Origin: Papaver somniferum
Lineage: Eukaryota > Streptophyta > Magnoliopsida > Ranunculales > Papaveraceae
Length of the DNA stretch: 64,000 nucleotides
Assembly: GCF_003573695.1 (NCBI RefSeq)
Contig: NC_039362.1
Location: 201,243,215 to 201,307,214, forward strand
Reading direction: 5' to 3'
Shown: positions 34,471-48,200 of the stretch, piece by piece
Numbering within the stretch: position 1 is the stretch's first letter
How the letters are laid out: every line of letters starts with the position of its first letter
Position numbers and translations under genes: made by a program
The notes under the pieces: model-generated
Told to the model about the DNA's origin: nothing
Seen by the model: only the letters and a program-made list of their open reading frames with translations
The model's database searches: none

Positions 34471-35051
34471 CACAGAGCAAGAGAGAATTGTTTAGGAGTA
34501 TTATTATTTCTAAGCAAATGGATCAAACTACAAAATAGATGAGACAGCTATCAGGCAAAGAAGGCCAGGCCAAAAGAATAAAAGAACATAACTGCTGCCT
34601 GCGGCTAGGCCGAAGGAAAAAACATAACTGCTGCATTGTGGATTGTTGTGCTAAAAATATGGGTACTCTGTATTTTGATGTCCCTGTTTCAATGTGGATT
34701 TATCACCAATTGTAAATCTGAAAGCCCAAAAATGTAGATCCTCCTATATTGGAGGAAGAGAAGGCTGCATTTTGAAAAAAAATCTCCTTTCGAGTTTTTC
34801 TTGTTTAAATGATTGGAAGAAGGAACTAAACTAAATCCCTAAAATCACAGCATTCATCTATGAGTATAAGGTTAGTAAGCTCCAAGTAGAGACTACAAAA
34901 GAGTCGATGAGGATCTGTTATTCAAAGTTACAAACATTAAAGTCTTGACATACCAAAGAAACTAAAGGTCCATGCTAAATAGAAAACATCCAGTACTCAA
35001 GGGGAAGCCAAACATGCAACAGCCTAACAGAGCCTCTAAAAAGTTAATTAC
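34471..35051. other. intergenic, downstream of the BAG gene
   Basis: No coding signature; probably holds the 3'UTR of the minus-strand BAG gene near its 35052 end. Confidence 0.5.
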
Positions 35052-38000
35052 TCACAAGCACACTTCAAAGGTTCCACCATTCCTTTCTTCTTGGTTGAGC
35101 ATGTGTACAACCTCTGCCACACCCTCAGCAATCTCCTTTTGGAACCCACCTTCTGGTAAATCAAACCTTCTCCGTTTCATTGAACCCAATTTTCCTGGAG
35201 GCTGGGGGTCCACTACTTCAAGCATTGCTTCCAGTTCATCCACCATTGATCTCCTTGCTGCTCGAACCATAAGATCAGCTCCCTGTAACACAAAAAAAGG
35301 CAGCCACCACATTGGAGTCAATTAGAAAGATCAGCTCCCTGCTTGTGTTGCATAACTATCAAAAACAATATAAAATACAAACACAAACATATTCCCTTTT
35401 TTGATATAAGAAATTGATGTTTCCAAGTTTGTTCGTCACAAGTTTCAGAAAGTGAAAGTGAAACCAACAAAAGGCAGCAACCACATTGGGGTCAATTGGA
35501 ATGGGTGTATGCTTGCGTTGCATAACTACCAAACAATATAAAATACAAACACAAATATGTTTCCAAATATCTTCGTTTCTATCACAAGTTTCAGAATACC
35601 TAGTGATAGTGTGTTATACCTCATATCAGAAAGTTACTTTACCATATCTGGATAATCTTAATACCAACCACCAGACCTATCTGGCTTCCTACATATCTTA
35701 GGTTGTATAAGTATTATACCCGCATTCCACTATTCCAGTGATAAATCCATTAATAAGCTTCTAACAATGACAAATTACAACCGTACTGTTGATGTCTGAA
35801 CAACGATCTAAAAGCATTAATTACAGGGACAGGAAAGTTGGCTTGATGTTATGCACTAAATAAATTACCAAGTGGCAATATCTGAGCACACATCAAAAAT
35901 CTTGAAAACAAGGTGTCAATGTCATTGTACACAGTTGAAAAAACCAACAACAAGAAGTGTCGTGCCCTAAGCATATATAAAAGAACCAAGTTAACATCTG
36001 TCTCTGAGACTCTATTAATCTCAAAGTAACTTTAGGCCAGATGGAATGCCAGTATTATCAGTATATCAGATATATCAAAAGAACCAATTTACATATAAAA
36101 GTTGTCTAAGAAAAATTGTGAACTTTTGGGTCTTATTTGTAGGCTTGTTCAAACATTTCTACACCTTTCAGTTTCAGCTGATGTACCATTATTTTTGTAT
36201 CAAAACATTTCTACACCTTTCTTATTTGTAGGCTTGTTCAACTCCATGAAGTTACGAAACAACATTATCTCAGTAGAGCAGTATCAAAAAGAAAGTTCGA
36301 GAAATATACGGACATTATCAGTTGTCATACGAAAATTGAAATACAAAACAGAACTAAAAACAAACTCTACAACAACAGATTCATGCAGAAAACCTTCCAA
36401 TGAGAAGGAAAAATTGAGCTCAGACATGAGAAAAAAGAGAAACAAGGCTCTCTTAACACAACTCTAAATAACTTTTAGTAGGCTATGAAAAGGCAGTTCT
36501 GCGCTAAAATAGAAGTCCCCATAAGCTAGTTCATTTGACATTTCACAATTCAAATTTTAAGCTGTAACGTAATTGTTTGAGAACAAGGATTTCTTGACGC
36601 AATATCAACCCCCATTCATGCATTGATGTACTGCCTTAAAATGACATACCATGTGCTCGTGAACATTTCATTTTTTAATGTTGGACTATTCCATTTTTCC
36701 AATGATCCAAGTCCTGGCAGGTTTTAAAGGTTAATACATGCTCATGTTGACTGCGGTATGGGTAAGGCTGTGAAAAACTGCACTCCTGCACATGCTTGAG
36801 GTATTTTTATTCAGCAACACAAGGTAAAGCTAGTGTACTCAGATTAAGAGACGCATCGTTTCTGTATTGAATAAATATAGCTGTAAGCTTTAGGTATTGG
36901 CCAATGTAGCTATCCGACACTTGAAAGCCAATGATGCTACAGCCAACAACTCAGTAAGCATACCAACAAGAAGTGTCGTGCCCTAAGCATATATAAAAGA
37001 ACCAAGTTAACATCTGTCTCTGAGACTCTATTAATCTCAAAGTAACTTTAGGCCAGATGGAATGCCAGTATTATCAGTATATCAGATATATCAAAAGAAC
37101 CGATTTACATATAAAAGTTGTCTAAGAAAAATTGTGAACTTTTGGGTCTTATTTGTAGGTTTGTTCAAACATTTCTACACCTTTCAGTTTCAGCTGATGT
37201 ACCATTATTTAACATATCATACATTTGAAACCTACACTAGGCGGCTAGGCCCACGCTACCCCATTCGATAACTTGAGGATACTTCTTGGGTTCTAAGGGT
37301 CTGCTAGTTAACACCTATCATGACCCAACTAGCCGAGTTGCAGCTACCAATAGTGACAGACTAAAATGCAACCAAGCAAAGTTGTAAACCCATGCATATC
37401 AATCAATCGGCAAGAATTCCTATGATAATTCATTTTCATACTAAAACACCAATTTTGTTCAAAGAGTATTATACCTCAATTGCATCAACAGTGAGCAGAA
37501 GAATAATAATCTTCTCAGAGAACTTCTGACGTTCTTCACCATCACGAACAATACGATGCCTGTATGAAAAGTTGTTAAACAATATCCTAAGCTCCTTCAA
37601 CTTAGCTTTGGCCAAAGCTAGCTCACGCAAGGCCCTAAGAGCCTGAGAACGCCGAATGAGATAAGCTCTAAAGTTAATCTGAATCATCATTGCAGCATCT
37701 TGTGGTGACAACTCTTTCTTCTTTCCCTTCACATTGTTAGCAACAGAGCCTCTCCTTTCAAAAGCCTATGCAAGTAAGTACAATTCAGTCAACTAATGTC
37801 AAACTAAGTCAACAATAAGAGAAAATAAGTCAACAACAATTACTTAATGAACTAATAGCTAAGATTGATGAAAATTTAACAGTGATTAAGTATAAACATA
37901 CATGTTTGAGAGCAACCACTCTTGGATCAACAGGTTCTTCTTCAATCTGAACCGTAGATTTCCCAGAAGATGAGTCCTTGTTCTTTTCCTTCTTCTTCTT

Positions 38001-38669
38001 ATCCTTGTTCTTATCCACATTTTCATGACCAGCAGAAGACGGCAGCGTTGAAGCCTTGTATGTATAAGTTCTAGTAGACGCAGCTTCTTTCCCTTTTCCT
38101 CTAATCTCAGCAATCCATTTATAATTCTTCTGCACATCATCTTCATCTTCACCACTTTTGATCTCAGCTGACCATTTATACTTCCTATCAACACCATCTT
38201 TGTCATCAGTTTTAATCTCAGCCGTCCATGAATACTTCCGATCTTGCTGTTGCGGTGGTGGTGGTTTGACGTTGTTCTTCTTCTTCGTCTTCATCATCTT
38301 CTTCTCCTTCGAAACTCGATCAAGTCCAGTTTCCAGTGCAGCAACACGATCACATAGACTCTTGATGTAAGCATCATTTCCTCCTGCTGATCGTTGTCGA
38401 ATCCTCTTGTAAGTTGATTGGAACGGTGTTTTCTCAATCTGGATAAGATCGGCAACGTTGTCGAAGAAATCGAAAGGAGTAAAGAGACATTGCGGTGGTG
38501 GTGAATTGAATAAACATAGATCAGGCTTCAAATTAAACCCTAGGAATTCTTCATCATCTTCAAATGACGGAAATGAGAATGGATTAGGTTTGAAGATGGA
38601 TGTTTCCTTGATGAAGAATGATGGTGATGATTCGTAAATCTCGATTTTTCTTCTGCAGCCTCCGGTCAT
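35052..38669 (-). CDS. BAG7: BAG family molecular chaperone regulator, BAG7-like
   Basis: Co-chaperone that binds Hsp70-type ATPase domains through a BAG domain; the Arabidopsis BAG7 orthologue is an ER protein of heat and unfolded-protein responses. Exons 37902-38669, 37475-37765 and 35052-35282 join in phase 0 (GT-AG introns of 136 bp and 2192 bp), giving 429 residues. Seen in order: N-terminus with IEIYESSPSFFIKETS; DLIQIEKTPF; a coiled segment SLCDRVAALETGLDRV; three repeats of the form KYxWxAEI (residues about 148-205), a BAG7 hallmark; a Lys-rich stretch; an IQ motif (MIQINFRAYLIRRSQALRAL) predicted to bind calmodulin; then the BAG domain from LRELALAKAKLKEL to AEGVAEVVHMLN. No lesion is visible. 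The big second intron carries a 247-bp direct duplication. The symbol is by family resemblance from memory and should be confirmed. Confidence 0.92.
35948..36194. repeat. direct repeat copy 1 in BAG intron 2
   Basis: CAACAAGAAGTGTCGTGCCC... to ...ACCATTATTT recurs 1016 bp downstream with only about two to three differences. Confidence 0.92.
36964..37210. repeat. direct repeat copy 2 in BAG intron 2
   Basis: Partner of 35948-36194. The two copies frame about 770 bp of single-copy intron sequence. No transposon ends were recognised. Confidence 0.92.
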
Positions 38670-40041
38670 TTTTTTTTTTTTCTGATTTCAGAGAGAAATG
38701 GTCTAAAAGAGTAAAGAGTCAGTGATTGAGTGAATGAGTGGAGAAAATGTTGTTATTGGGAGCCGTTAAAAGTGGAAGCGGAGAGAAGAAATCAATAAAT
38801 GAAGGCGAAAACGTGAAGAAAAGAAAGTGTACAAGGAAAAGGCCGTCAAAAGGTGGCGGATTAGGGGTAAAGTTGGTATCATCCAGATTCTGTTTTAAAG
38901 CATCCCATGGCAAGGATAATGCTACTTTTTTACTTCAAATCAAAATTATTAAAGCTAATAGTTTTGATTAACAAGATCCAAATTATAGCTTAATCATAAT
39001 TATATTCTCTATGATTTGATTTGATCCGATTATTTTCAGATGGAGGGAGTACTTGGATGATCAACTGTGTAACGGTCAATTGCCGATAACCTGGTGCCGT
39101 TGTTTTGGAAGCACAGACACTTGGCAGATAGTAGTGTGTAAGCACAGACACTTCTTCACATATTGCAATGCTGCAAAAGTTTCATGCCAATTATTTTTTT
39201 CATGAGCGGTAAAGAATTTGATGCTAAACTCAGGTCACTAGAATTCGAGCAGAGTTCCATGCCAAATTCGAAAGCCAAAAGAACACCACTTAAAAAAGAT
39301 CCAATATCATGCACTTAACTGGAGTCGAAGTCCTAGCAAATTACGCCCGTGAATCGAAAAGATCCAATATCATGCACTCTGTTTTGTTGTACACGATTTT
39401 AAACTCACTTGCTCCCGCTGCGTGGTGGCCGTTGGGGTCTAAAAGCCGGTCCAAAGTTTTGAAATCTGAATTTAGTATTTAGAAACTTTTGAAGTATCTA
39501 TGAGTGCGATCCATGTACTTTTGCAAATCCATAATCCTCACTCATAAACAGTTAATTTATCACCGATAAGAGTCCTTATTCATACAGATTAATTTTCTTC
39601 TAATTATAGATTCTCATTCAAGCATGAAGCTTAAAATAACTAGGCCACATTAGATATCTGTTGACCGAGTCTGTCTAGTTCTGTTAGTCAACTTAGTTTT
39701 GACTGCAAGGTCTCGCATTCTCCTCATTCACTGGGTTTCAGTTAATCATCAATGCAGGAGATATCAGTCTACCACCAGCGTGGATGCACATCGGTAAGCT
39801 GACTAATAAGTCAAATGTCACAGCAGAGTTCCATTGCATATTTTTCTTTTTTCGCAAATGCCAAAAGAGCTATACTACACCCGTGATTCATAGTAAATCA
39901 AACTTTGTCGTGCACCAATTAAAACTTTGTTTGAGGTGGTGGGAGCAGCACAGCTGAAAATTGGAAACAAATGGTGTCTTGCACTGGGTGGGTCTAAAAG
40001 CCCCCTCCATTGTCTTTCTTGTGATATTTTGTCATGGCTAG
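38670..40041. other. BAG promoter side and intergenic; no gene seen
   Basis: Upstream region of the BAG gene, then non-coding DNA up to the LINE target site. A TGGAGGGAGTA motif near 39043 looks like one end of a Stowaway MITE, but no partner end was found. Confidence 0.45.
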
Positions 40042-40080
40042 CCAGACTTGGGCTTTTTTTTTATGCAAAAAATCAATATA

Positions 40081-43000
40081 TTAAACCATTATATTAGATG
40101 ACTTCTTAATTATCTTCCTTTCTTCCCTTACTAGCTCAGCTATTTCTATGGGAATATTACTAGCAAAGTCAAAGGAAGACTTAAAAGTTCTAGCTTTATT
40201 GGATATTACATGAGCCACATTGTTTGCCGTTCTTTTTACATGATTAACACTAAAGGAAGAAAAATCTGATAACAACTGCTTTATTTCATCTACATGACTC
40301 TGGTTCATCCATTGAACTACAGAGTTAGCTTTGCTGGTGGAACTAGTAACATTTATACAGTCTGCTTCAAAAAGTAAGTTGTTGAACTGAAGATTGAGTT
40401 CCTTGGCCCACAGGATTGCATGTTTCATGGCAAAACATTCTGACTGCTCTGGATCTACTCCTCCATGGTAGTACCTGCCTCTGATCCCTTTGGCTGATCC
40501 TGCAGAGTCACGAATAATTAGACCTATTCCAATCTCCTTTGTATTATGATCGAAAGAAGCATCTATGTTTATTTTCAAATGACTAGTTGGTGGAGGAGTC
40601 CACTGCTGTGGTTGCATGTTATTTTTACCCTTAAGGTATTGTGTTTCTTCTTTGAGACAAAAGTCAACAAGGTTTCTAATCTCATGACAGGCAAACCATG
40701 AACTAATTTTCTTATGATGAAACACTGTAATGCATCTATTCTTCCATATCTGCCAGGCCGTGCACATTAAAATAGTCTTCCATCTCAGGTTTTCATCATC
40801 TGTATCAGAGTCTGAGAACCAACTAGCTATCCAACTAGAAACACTAATCTGTTGACTATGTAAACTATGCACATTAATATTCATTTCTAGCCAAATTGCT
40901 TTCGCATAGTCACATTCAATTAAGAGACGTTGTAGAGTTTCCTCTTGTGATTCACATAAAGGGCATACCCCGCTTATGTTTCTCTTGTAAAGACTAATCT
41001 TTTCCCTTGTTGGAAAAATATTTCTTAGACATTTCCACAAGAATAATTTAATCTTATGCGGGGATCTAGTTTTCCACAAATTCTTCCATATGCTATTTGA
41101 GATTGAGTTCTGGTTTCCTGGTTGACTATTGGAATTAGCCGACAGGACTTTGTATGCTGACTTAACTGAGAAATCTCCAGTTCTATTTGGCTCCCAAATC
41201 ATTCTATCTTTTCTTTGCTGAGGTAAGTACATACTAAGGATCAACTGCGATATTTGGATTGGGAAAACTTTTTTAATTAACTCTTCATTCCATCTTTTCG
41301 GATTGTAGAGCATGAGATCTGAAACATACACCAGCTGGACAGGTTCTCTGAAATCTTCTCTAGGAATTGGAGGATGATCTAATCCTGTTATCCACTTATC
41401 ACTCCAAATGAGAGCTTTAGTGCCACATCTGACATCCCATCTATAAAACTTCCTAACAATATCTAATCCTTTTTCTATTCCTTTCCAAATCCAGGATGAG
41501 TTTTGATTAGACTGCTGCAAGTGTAAGAAGTCACAGTAAGGTGAATACTTTAGCTTCATGTATTTAACCCACGTTGAATCAGTTTCTGTGCATAACCTCC
41601 ATGCTAATTTGTGGGGACTGACTTAAGAGAAGTACTTATTCCTTGTATTTTCTTATTCAGCTGCGCATGTTCTAGAGCTTTAGAAAGATACTCCATAGAC
41701 ATAATAAAAAAGATAGGGAGATAATGGACCCCCCTGTCTTAAGCCTCTAGATGGATGATATGACGGACAATTGCTACCATTCAGTCTTATAGAAACTGAA
41801 GTAGTCGAAATGCATTCCTGAATAATATCCCTCCAATCTTCGCAGAATCCCAGATGAAATAACATTTTATCTATGAAGGTCCATTCTAGTCTGTCGAAGG
41901 CTTTCAACATGTCTAGCTTAAGTGCAACCACAGGAGTTTTCTTTTTTGACTTCTTCATCGAATGGATTAGTTCATGTGCTAAGATGATGTTATCATTTAT
42001 TAGCCTTTTTGGAACATAAGCCACTTGAGAAGGTGAAATAATTTTGTTCATTAGGGTTTTCATTCTGGCAACAATTAGTTTAGAAATTATCTTGTAAGAA
42101 CAATTGCAAAGCCCAATGGGTCTAAAATCATTAGGTGTAGATGGTTGATTGGTTTTTGGGATGAGACAAGTGACAGTGTGGTTTAACTGAGGTGGTAATT
42201 TTTTGGTTCTGAAAAAAGTTTGCACCATAAAAGTGATGTCTTCCCCAACTACAGCCCATTGCGAAACATAAAAGCCCACCGGAAAACCATAGCACTCCAG
42301 CTAGACATACTTTTGAGGACCTCATAAATCTCTTCTTTAGTTGGTACTTCCATGAGTCTTTGATTATCTTCGACCTTGACTAATTGTTGGATAATGTGAA
42401 AGTAAGAGTCATCCAACTGAGGATTTGTGGTAGTGGCAATGGTGGAAAAATGAGAAGTTAGTAAATTGACTAACTCTTTCCTTTTATGGTACCATCTACC
42501 ACTAACATCTTTCAAAGTTGTGATGTTATTTCTAGCTCTCTTCCTATTAGCTTTGGAATGAAAATAAGCAGTGTTATTATCAACATCCAGAATCCAGTGA
42601 TCACCCGCTTTCTGTTGCCAATATTCAGCTTCTATTTTCTCCCAATGTGACAACCTGTCTATGACAAAATGAATTTGCTCACTATTTGTATCACTAAAAG
42701 GAAGTGATTGTAAGTGAGAAAGCAAATTCTTGTAGTAGTTGACATGTTCACTAATATGACCAAACTCCTGTCAGTTCCATCTTGCTAAAACTTTCCTAGT
42801 GTTAGTCAACTTATCTGTGAAGTTGTCTAGGCATGTAGAAGCTTGCCAAGCATCTAGGATTATTTTGGGACATGAAGAATCTCTGAGCCAACATTTATAA
42901 AACTTCCAAGCTTTAGAAGGGCCAGAGCATTTTGGAACTGTTGAGAGAAGAATTTGGCAATGATCTGAGGCCCTAAATGGAAGATGATATACCCTAGAGT

Positions 43001-43626
43001 CTGGATATTGTTCTATCCATAAAGCATTATGGAGAGCCATATCAATTCGACGTCTTTTATATCCTCTACCATTTAACATGTTAGTCCAAGTGTAATTGTG
43101 ACCTATAAAACCTAAATCCATGAGACCAGCAGAGTCAATTGCAGTTCTAACCCAGTTGTCCGAAGACAAGCTAGAAGCACTTCGACCTTTATTATGAATG
43201 TGAACGTTAAGATCTCCAAAAACTATCCACGGTTGGAAAACATTTTCACTAAGGTCTTTAATGAAGTTCCATTGCTTTTTCCTCTCTTCAGAATGAGTAG
43301 AGCCATACATGCAAGTTAAGAGCCATTCCTCCTTGGATGGATTAGATTGAATGAGGACATGAATCATGTTATCTGCACTACTAACTATATAACATGGAAA
43401 ACCATTCTTCCATAGTAGAATCAACCCTCCAGATAGACCCACAGAGCTAACAAACCAAGTATTAGGATACGAAAACCTCTGGCATAAAATTTGTGCTCTA
43501 TCAGCACTAATCTTAGTTTCAGAGAGAAAAATCACATATGGGTCTTGTTCCTTAATAACAGCAGCTAAATAATCTCTAGTGTCTCTCGAGAAAAATCCTT
43601 GAACATTCCATGCAATTACTTTCATG
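40081..43626 (-). pseudogene. LINE ORF2: APE endonuclease, deleted reverse transcriptase, zf-RVT and RNase H
   Basis: From MKVIAWNVQGF at 43626. The endonuclease shows WNVQG, LSETK, YGSTH, FGDLNVH and SDH residues. The reverse transcriptase follows with LIPKTN..., DFRPIGLCN, LDMLKAFDRLEW and GLRQGGPLSPYLF. After the segment NKKIQGIS (about 41640) the frame jumps to NLAWRLCTE..KYMKLKYSP, so some hundreds of codons including the FADD active site are missing. Then zf-RVT (CPLCESQEETLQRLLIECD) and a plant RNase H (NIDASFD, SECFAMKHAI, FEADC, HVKRTANNVAH). Other lesions: a TGA near 42770, a frameshift near 42290, and stops between 41560 and 41680. It cannot encode active reverse transcriptase. Confidence 0.9.
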
Positions 43627-43958
43627 TTAACAGAATTGAAACACTCATAACTAAACTTAGAATGAAAACTCAGATGAAGGAAATTAGAGCAATCGAAATA
43701 ATTCTGAAAACAAGTATGACATAAAAGCAGATCTAGATTAAGGAAAATGAGATTAGAGTATACCTGGTGGGAGGCACTTGGATTTCCTTCTTGAAGATAC
43801 TTCAAATGATTTTGCTCTGACATTGTTCCAGGGTAAGATTGACTGATATTAGATCGAGTGTTATCATCCAAACTGACACGAGTATTATCTGCAGATTCCT
43901 CAAGAGGACTAGCTTCATATTGTCTTGACTGATTCATTTCAAAATTGCGGATTAAAGA

Positions 43959-45296
43959 TTACAGTGGTTCCTTGATAATAATCTCATCTGGGTCTACATT
44001 TTGAGCATTATAATCATCCATAGAGAGATCAAACTCTCCCAAAGCTAGATAATTCCTCAGAATACTCATATTACCTCCAACTTGTTTATTTAAGATATCA
44101 TAAACAGAAGCACCCTGAATATTTGCATCTTCACCATTATAACTATTATGATTTTGATCTGAGATATTGCTAGACTGAGCTTTCTCCACTCTCACCCTTT
44201 TGCCTTTTCTATCTATGAAATCTTCTCTCTCCCTACTTTTATTAACCACAACTTGTAACATGCCTTGGGAATCACATTAAATAGTGGAGACCGGTACAAC
44301 CGAGGCTACTGAGTTGTCCATCTGGTTGGAATAGGGAATCAACTGATCTTGTCTTTGGGTACAGGTCATCACTTGTTAAGATGAAGAAACTTCTCCAATA
44401 TGAATATTTTCATGCGGCATTGTATCTTCATTTAAAGCTGGGCCTACTATTGCATGCTGATTTTGTGACTCCAAAAGGGGATTTGATGGCTGAATCTGAT
44501 CCCGTGGAAGTCTTGGCTGCAATTTTTGATCCACTGTGCCCGGTCTTGGCCCCCTATTATCAGGGTTAATCCATGATGGAGGATCTATGAGGGAGTTTGA
44601 TGAAAAAAACCCTCTTTGTTGTTGCAGAAGAAAGTTCGCAATTATCTCACACTCAGCATCTTTGTGGTCTATAGTGTAACAGCGTCCACATAGATTAAAA
44701 GGTTGCTTTTCGTAAAAAATTCTCAGCCATACTTCCTCATTCACTGCATTCTTAATCCAGAAACCCCTTCTTAGCGGATCCCGAACATCTAACAACACTA
44801 GCACTTTCTGGACTTTACCTTTGGGAACAATACAATCCTTTGGGTCAAGTTCTTTTACTTCACCCATTGCTGACGCTATGCCTGAGACGATAGGAGGGTA
44901 AGAAAACTCTGGCTGCATGTTATACAGACGAAGCTATAAGAGCACTTTGGTAAGATCAACTAAACTTTTTGGGATATATGGATCCCAGGGCACCAGTACC
45001 ATTAGATCTCCTTCAACGAACCAAGGACGAAATTTTAATACCACCTCATATTCATCTTGTGAGTAAAACTTTATCATGAACGTATCATCATCCTCCTTTT
45101 TAATAAAGATGTCTTTACTTTTAACCCACAACTTTTTCAATTCCTTGTCAAGTTCAGTAACAGTAAAATATTTGATAGAGTATATTTTACCTAAAAAACT
45201 GAACTTCCAGTTAGCAACACCTTGAACCAAATCCTCAGTTGTAATATCAGGGAGCTTTAGAGCTTTTAGTCTGCTGGAAAGCAAAGAACTTTCCAT
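43959..45296 (-). pseudogene. LINE ORF1: DUF4283 and CCHC zinc knuckle protein
   Basis: RNA-binding gag-like protein of plant L1 elements. It starts MESSLLSSRLKALKLPDITT; DUF4283 core WKFSFLGKIYS...FMIKFYSQDEY...FRPWFVEGDLMVL; then after a stop YNMQPEFSYP and the knuckle CGRCYTIDHKDAEC, a Pro/Gln-rich linker, and a basic tail (KGKRVRVEK). The stop near 44930 is TAG where Trp is expected; two further in-frame TAA lie between 44262 and 44376. All pieces share one reading frame, so damage is by point mutation only. Confidence 0.88.
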
Positions 45297-48200
45297 GTCT
45301 TGGTACTGAGAAAAGTTGTGCTTTGTTGAGGGAATAAAAGAATGGTTTTGTGACTCAGTGTAAAGAGATTTGTATACAGAGAAGGAGGAGAAAACGATGA
45401 AGGCCCAAAGAATATAAAATTGATGGCCGATGTTTCCATGACTGAATGTTGGACACTTGTTGAGATTCTTGTAATTCCTGCAAGGCCTAATAATAGGGTT
45501 GAGATTCTTGTAATTCCTGCATGACGACAGCTAGAATTCAAAGTTTCCATGATTGTGGGAGAGAGATGTCAGGGATTATCAGGGTAATAAATGATTATAG
45601 AAAGTATAGAAAAATCCGCAGTGAAAAGAGAGAAATCTGCACATATAGTTGGAGTGCTGAATCGAACTATGTTCGGATGATAGAGATATAGTCTGGCAAA
45701 ACCACTCTAACTCTTCAAGCTGTCATCCAAGAGCACCACCGACCTAGTAAGAACACTTAGAAAAATGATTAGAAAGATCAGATCAAAGACTATATGGTAG
45801 AAAAAGAAGAGATTAAAACATGCAAAAGAATTAAAAATTGATCAGAGATGGGAAGATTGTTGAGAAGATTTAACAAGGTTTGCAGTGAGTTAACTCCGAT
45901 TCTATAAGTTCGACTTACGATATCACTCACACTTCTCACCAGACTTGGGCTTTGGCAACTATGAATTACAAAATCTTAACATGCTTTAAAGATAACAAAA
46001 TCAACGAAAGAAGGAGCTATTATAAACGACAGTTTATTATATAGATGCCCACTTTAAAGGAACTCTATTACTTGGGAACCAAGTATGTAAACTCTATAAA
46101 CAGAGTCCTAACCTTTGTATTTTACTCTTCCCCTCTATTTTGTGTCTCATTCTATATTTTCTATTCAACAAGACGTTATTATGCACGTTGCTCCACCAAT
46201 ATGAGCAAAAGAAGATTAATAAAGATCTCTATCTAATCCTTTCAAATTGATTTTTTTTTTCTTCAATGATTTATTAATCAGATTCTAACTAAATTTCCAT
46301 CGGCTTTGTTTTAGGTAAGCACGGTATAATACTATCTCATAGAAAGTGTAGCCGTATCAACAATCACTTTCCGGCTGTATACACATGTATATAGGTGGAT
46401 TGAACTTTGAAGTCATTGTATATCTTGCTTGCACTGTATACATAAGGCACCACTGCCGATGAGGACCCAAGGTGCTAATGCACATACACGACATAACTAC
46501 AGTAAAACCTTATAAAACTTTTTATTTATTTGTTTAGTATCTTATATTGTTTCACCAATTATGTGATTAGATTTATTTTTATTTTCCCTTTTATTTTATC
46601 ACGGAAATTACTTGTAATTGGTGTATTCTTCTATCATGGATCTTCATGGATTTTATATATCTTTGCAGCCCAACAACGAGAGCATGATTATGGTATTCTT
46701 GAAGTTATTTTTTCGGCTGCAATTAAAATCATATAGTTTCTATTTTTTTTAATGAAACTGTAATCACCAAAATCTAATATCATCGCAATTTAATTATCTT
46801 TACGGTAATTAATCACATGCATGGTTGAAAAACCTACGACCAATTAATTTTGGTATCTTTATTTGTTGGATGAAGATCATGTGATTTTATTTTTATCTGG
46901 TTTTTATTCCTTTACGAGAAACCATCTGTTTAACCACAAGGCGGATTATCCCTGTGCAATGACTAATAGGACAACATTTTTTTTTCTCTCTTCGTCGATA
47001 TGATTTTCACGAATCGTACAAAAGAACTGGTGTTGGTTTTCTATATTGCTTATATGAGATACCAATATAGTTTGGTTCTTTCTACCAGTACTGTTGGTTT
47101 CTATATCTTACCGGAAATCATGGATTTTCTAAATTCAATAACGAAAATGATTTCTTTATCTTTCTTAGGAAGAAACATATAAGCCGACTAGATTTGGTTT
47201 TCCCCATCGATCCTAAAGGGATAAATTATCGTTATGGTATTTTTAATGGCAAACGGTGACGAAACATGAAATTGCTGCATTCTCGAGAGATATTGAGCAA
47301 TTTTTATCTTTCCTCGCCGTAATAATCTCCAAAATTAAGACCGTCCAACTTGATATTGGAATACGGTTGGAAATAGAAGATCAATGGGTGCACCCGGATT
47401 GTTAGCCTATATTAGTAATCCTTGTAGCAACTAAATTGATCTTGAATTTATTCTCTTTTGAAAACGAAAGTTTTCATATATAATCTCATTTTAAATCATT
47501 ATCTTGTTGGCCTTAGAGGTCATGAAATTATTTGGAGATTTATTTACATATTTATATGTTTTTGGTTGTAATCAATAAAATCCATGGTTGATGTTCAATA
47601 CAATTCAAGGAAAATTTCTTTTATGGCTCTTTAAATCAGAATCTACTGTCCAATCTGGAGTTGCTTAAAATCCAGAAATCATTATGAGTATATATCCCCG
47701 AATTAATCAGGTAATACTCTAAGAAACTTTTTTTCGTGTATGAAATGAAAATATTTCCGCCGTAATCAGGGGGAGAATATACACTACCAAATGTTGGTAT
47801 TAATTAACTTCAAAGCTATATCAGTTTCTCTCTTGATCAAATCGAAAAAGGCTGTCATTTACTAGGCGTAAAAATATTTCATCTAGCTTTTTTTTTAAGC
47901 TTATACCGTTTGAAAAGGCAAACTCAATCACATCTAGCAAGCATGTAGCATATTTTTATATAGGCTACAGATTTTATCATAATACGATTCATATTCTAAA
48001 AATTCATATCTCTTTATTTGAATAGTAGGAGATTATCACGCCCCTGGGCACTGGTACCAGTAAATTTTGAATTTTTCAAAGTATGCATACACTGGAAATT
48101 TTGTGAGATCATGATAATCTAATATGATTGTCGAATATTCATTTATGGTAGCTACTGAAATAAATGATGGTGGTTGTGAACCCCTCTGCAGAGGAATATC

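Larger units (their letters stand above)
40056..45938 (-). mobile_element. L1-type LINE retrotransposon with 14-bp target duplication
   Basis: Flanked by identical CCAGACTTGGGCTT at 40042-40055 and 45939-45952. The 3' end in minus sense carries a short A tail (T run at 40056-40061). About 5.88 kb: 5' leader 45297-45938, ORF1 (DUF4283 and CCHC), ORF2 (endonuclease, partial reverse transcriptase, zf-RVT, RNase H). It is full length at both ends but has an internal deletion and several stops, so it is inactive. Confidence 0.93.

Noticed and set aside
34069..34526. Open frames spanning the 285-N gap
   Set aside because: Same reason; only simple-repeat sequence at the ends.
36046..37271. Pairs of similar ORFs (MPVLSVYQIYQKN...) as a duplicated gene
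   Set aside because: They lie within the BAG intron and are similar only because of the 247-bp direct duplication; no codon bias or domain.
38980..39060. Stowaway MITE at TGGAGGGAGTA
   Set aside because: Only one end motif is visible; no partner end or TA duplication.
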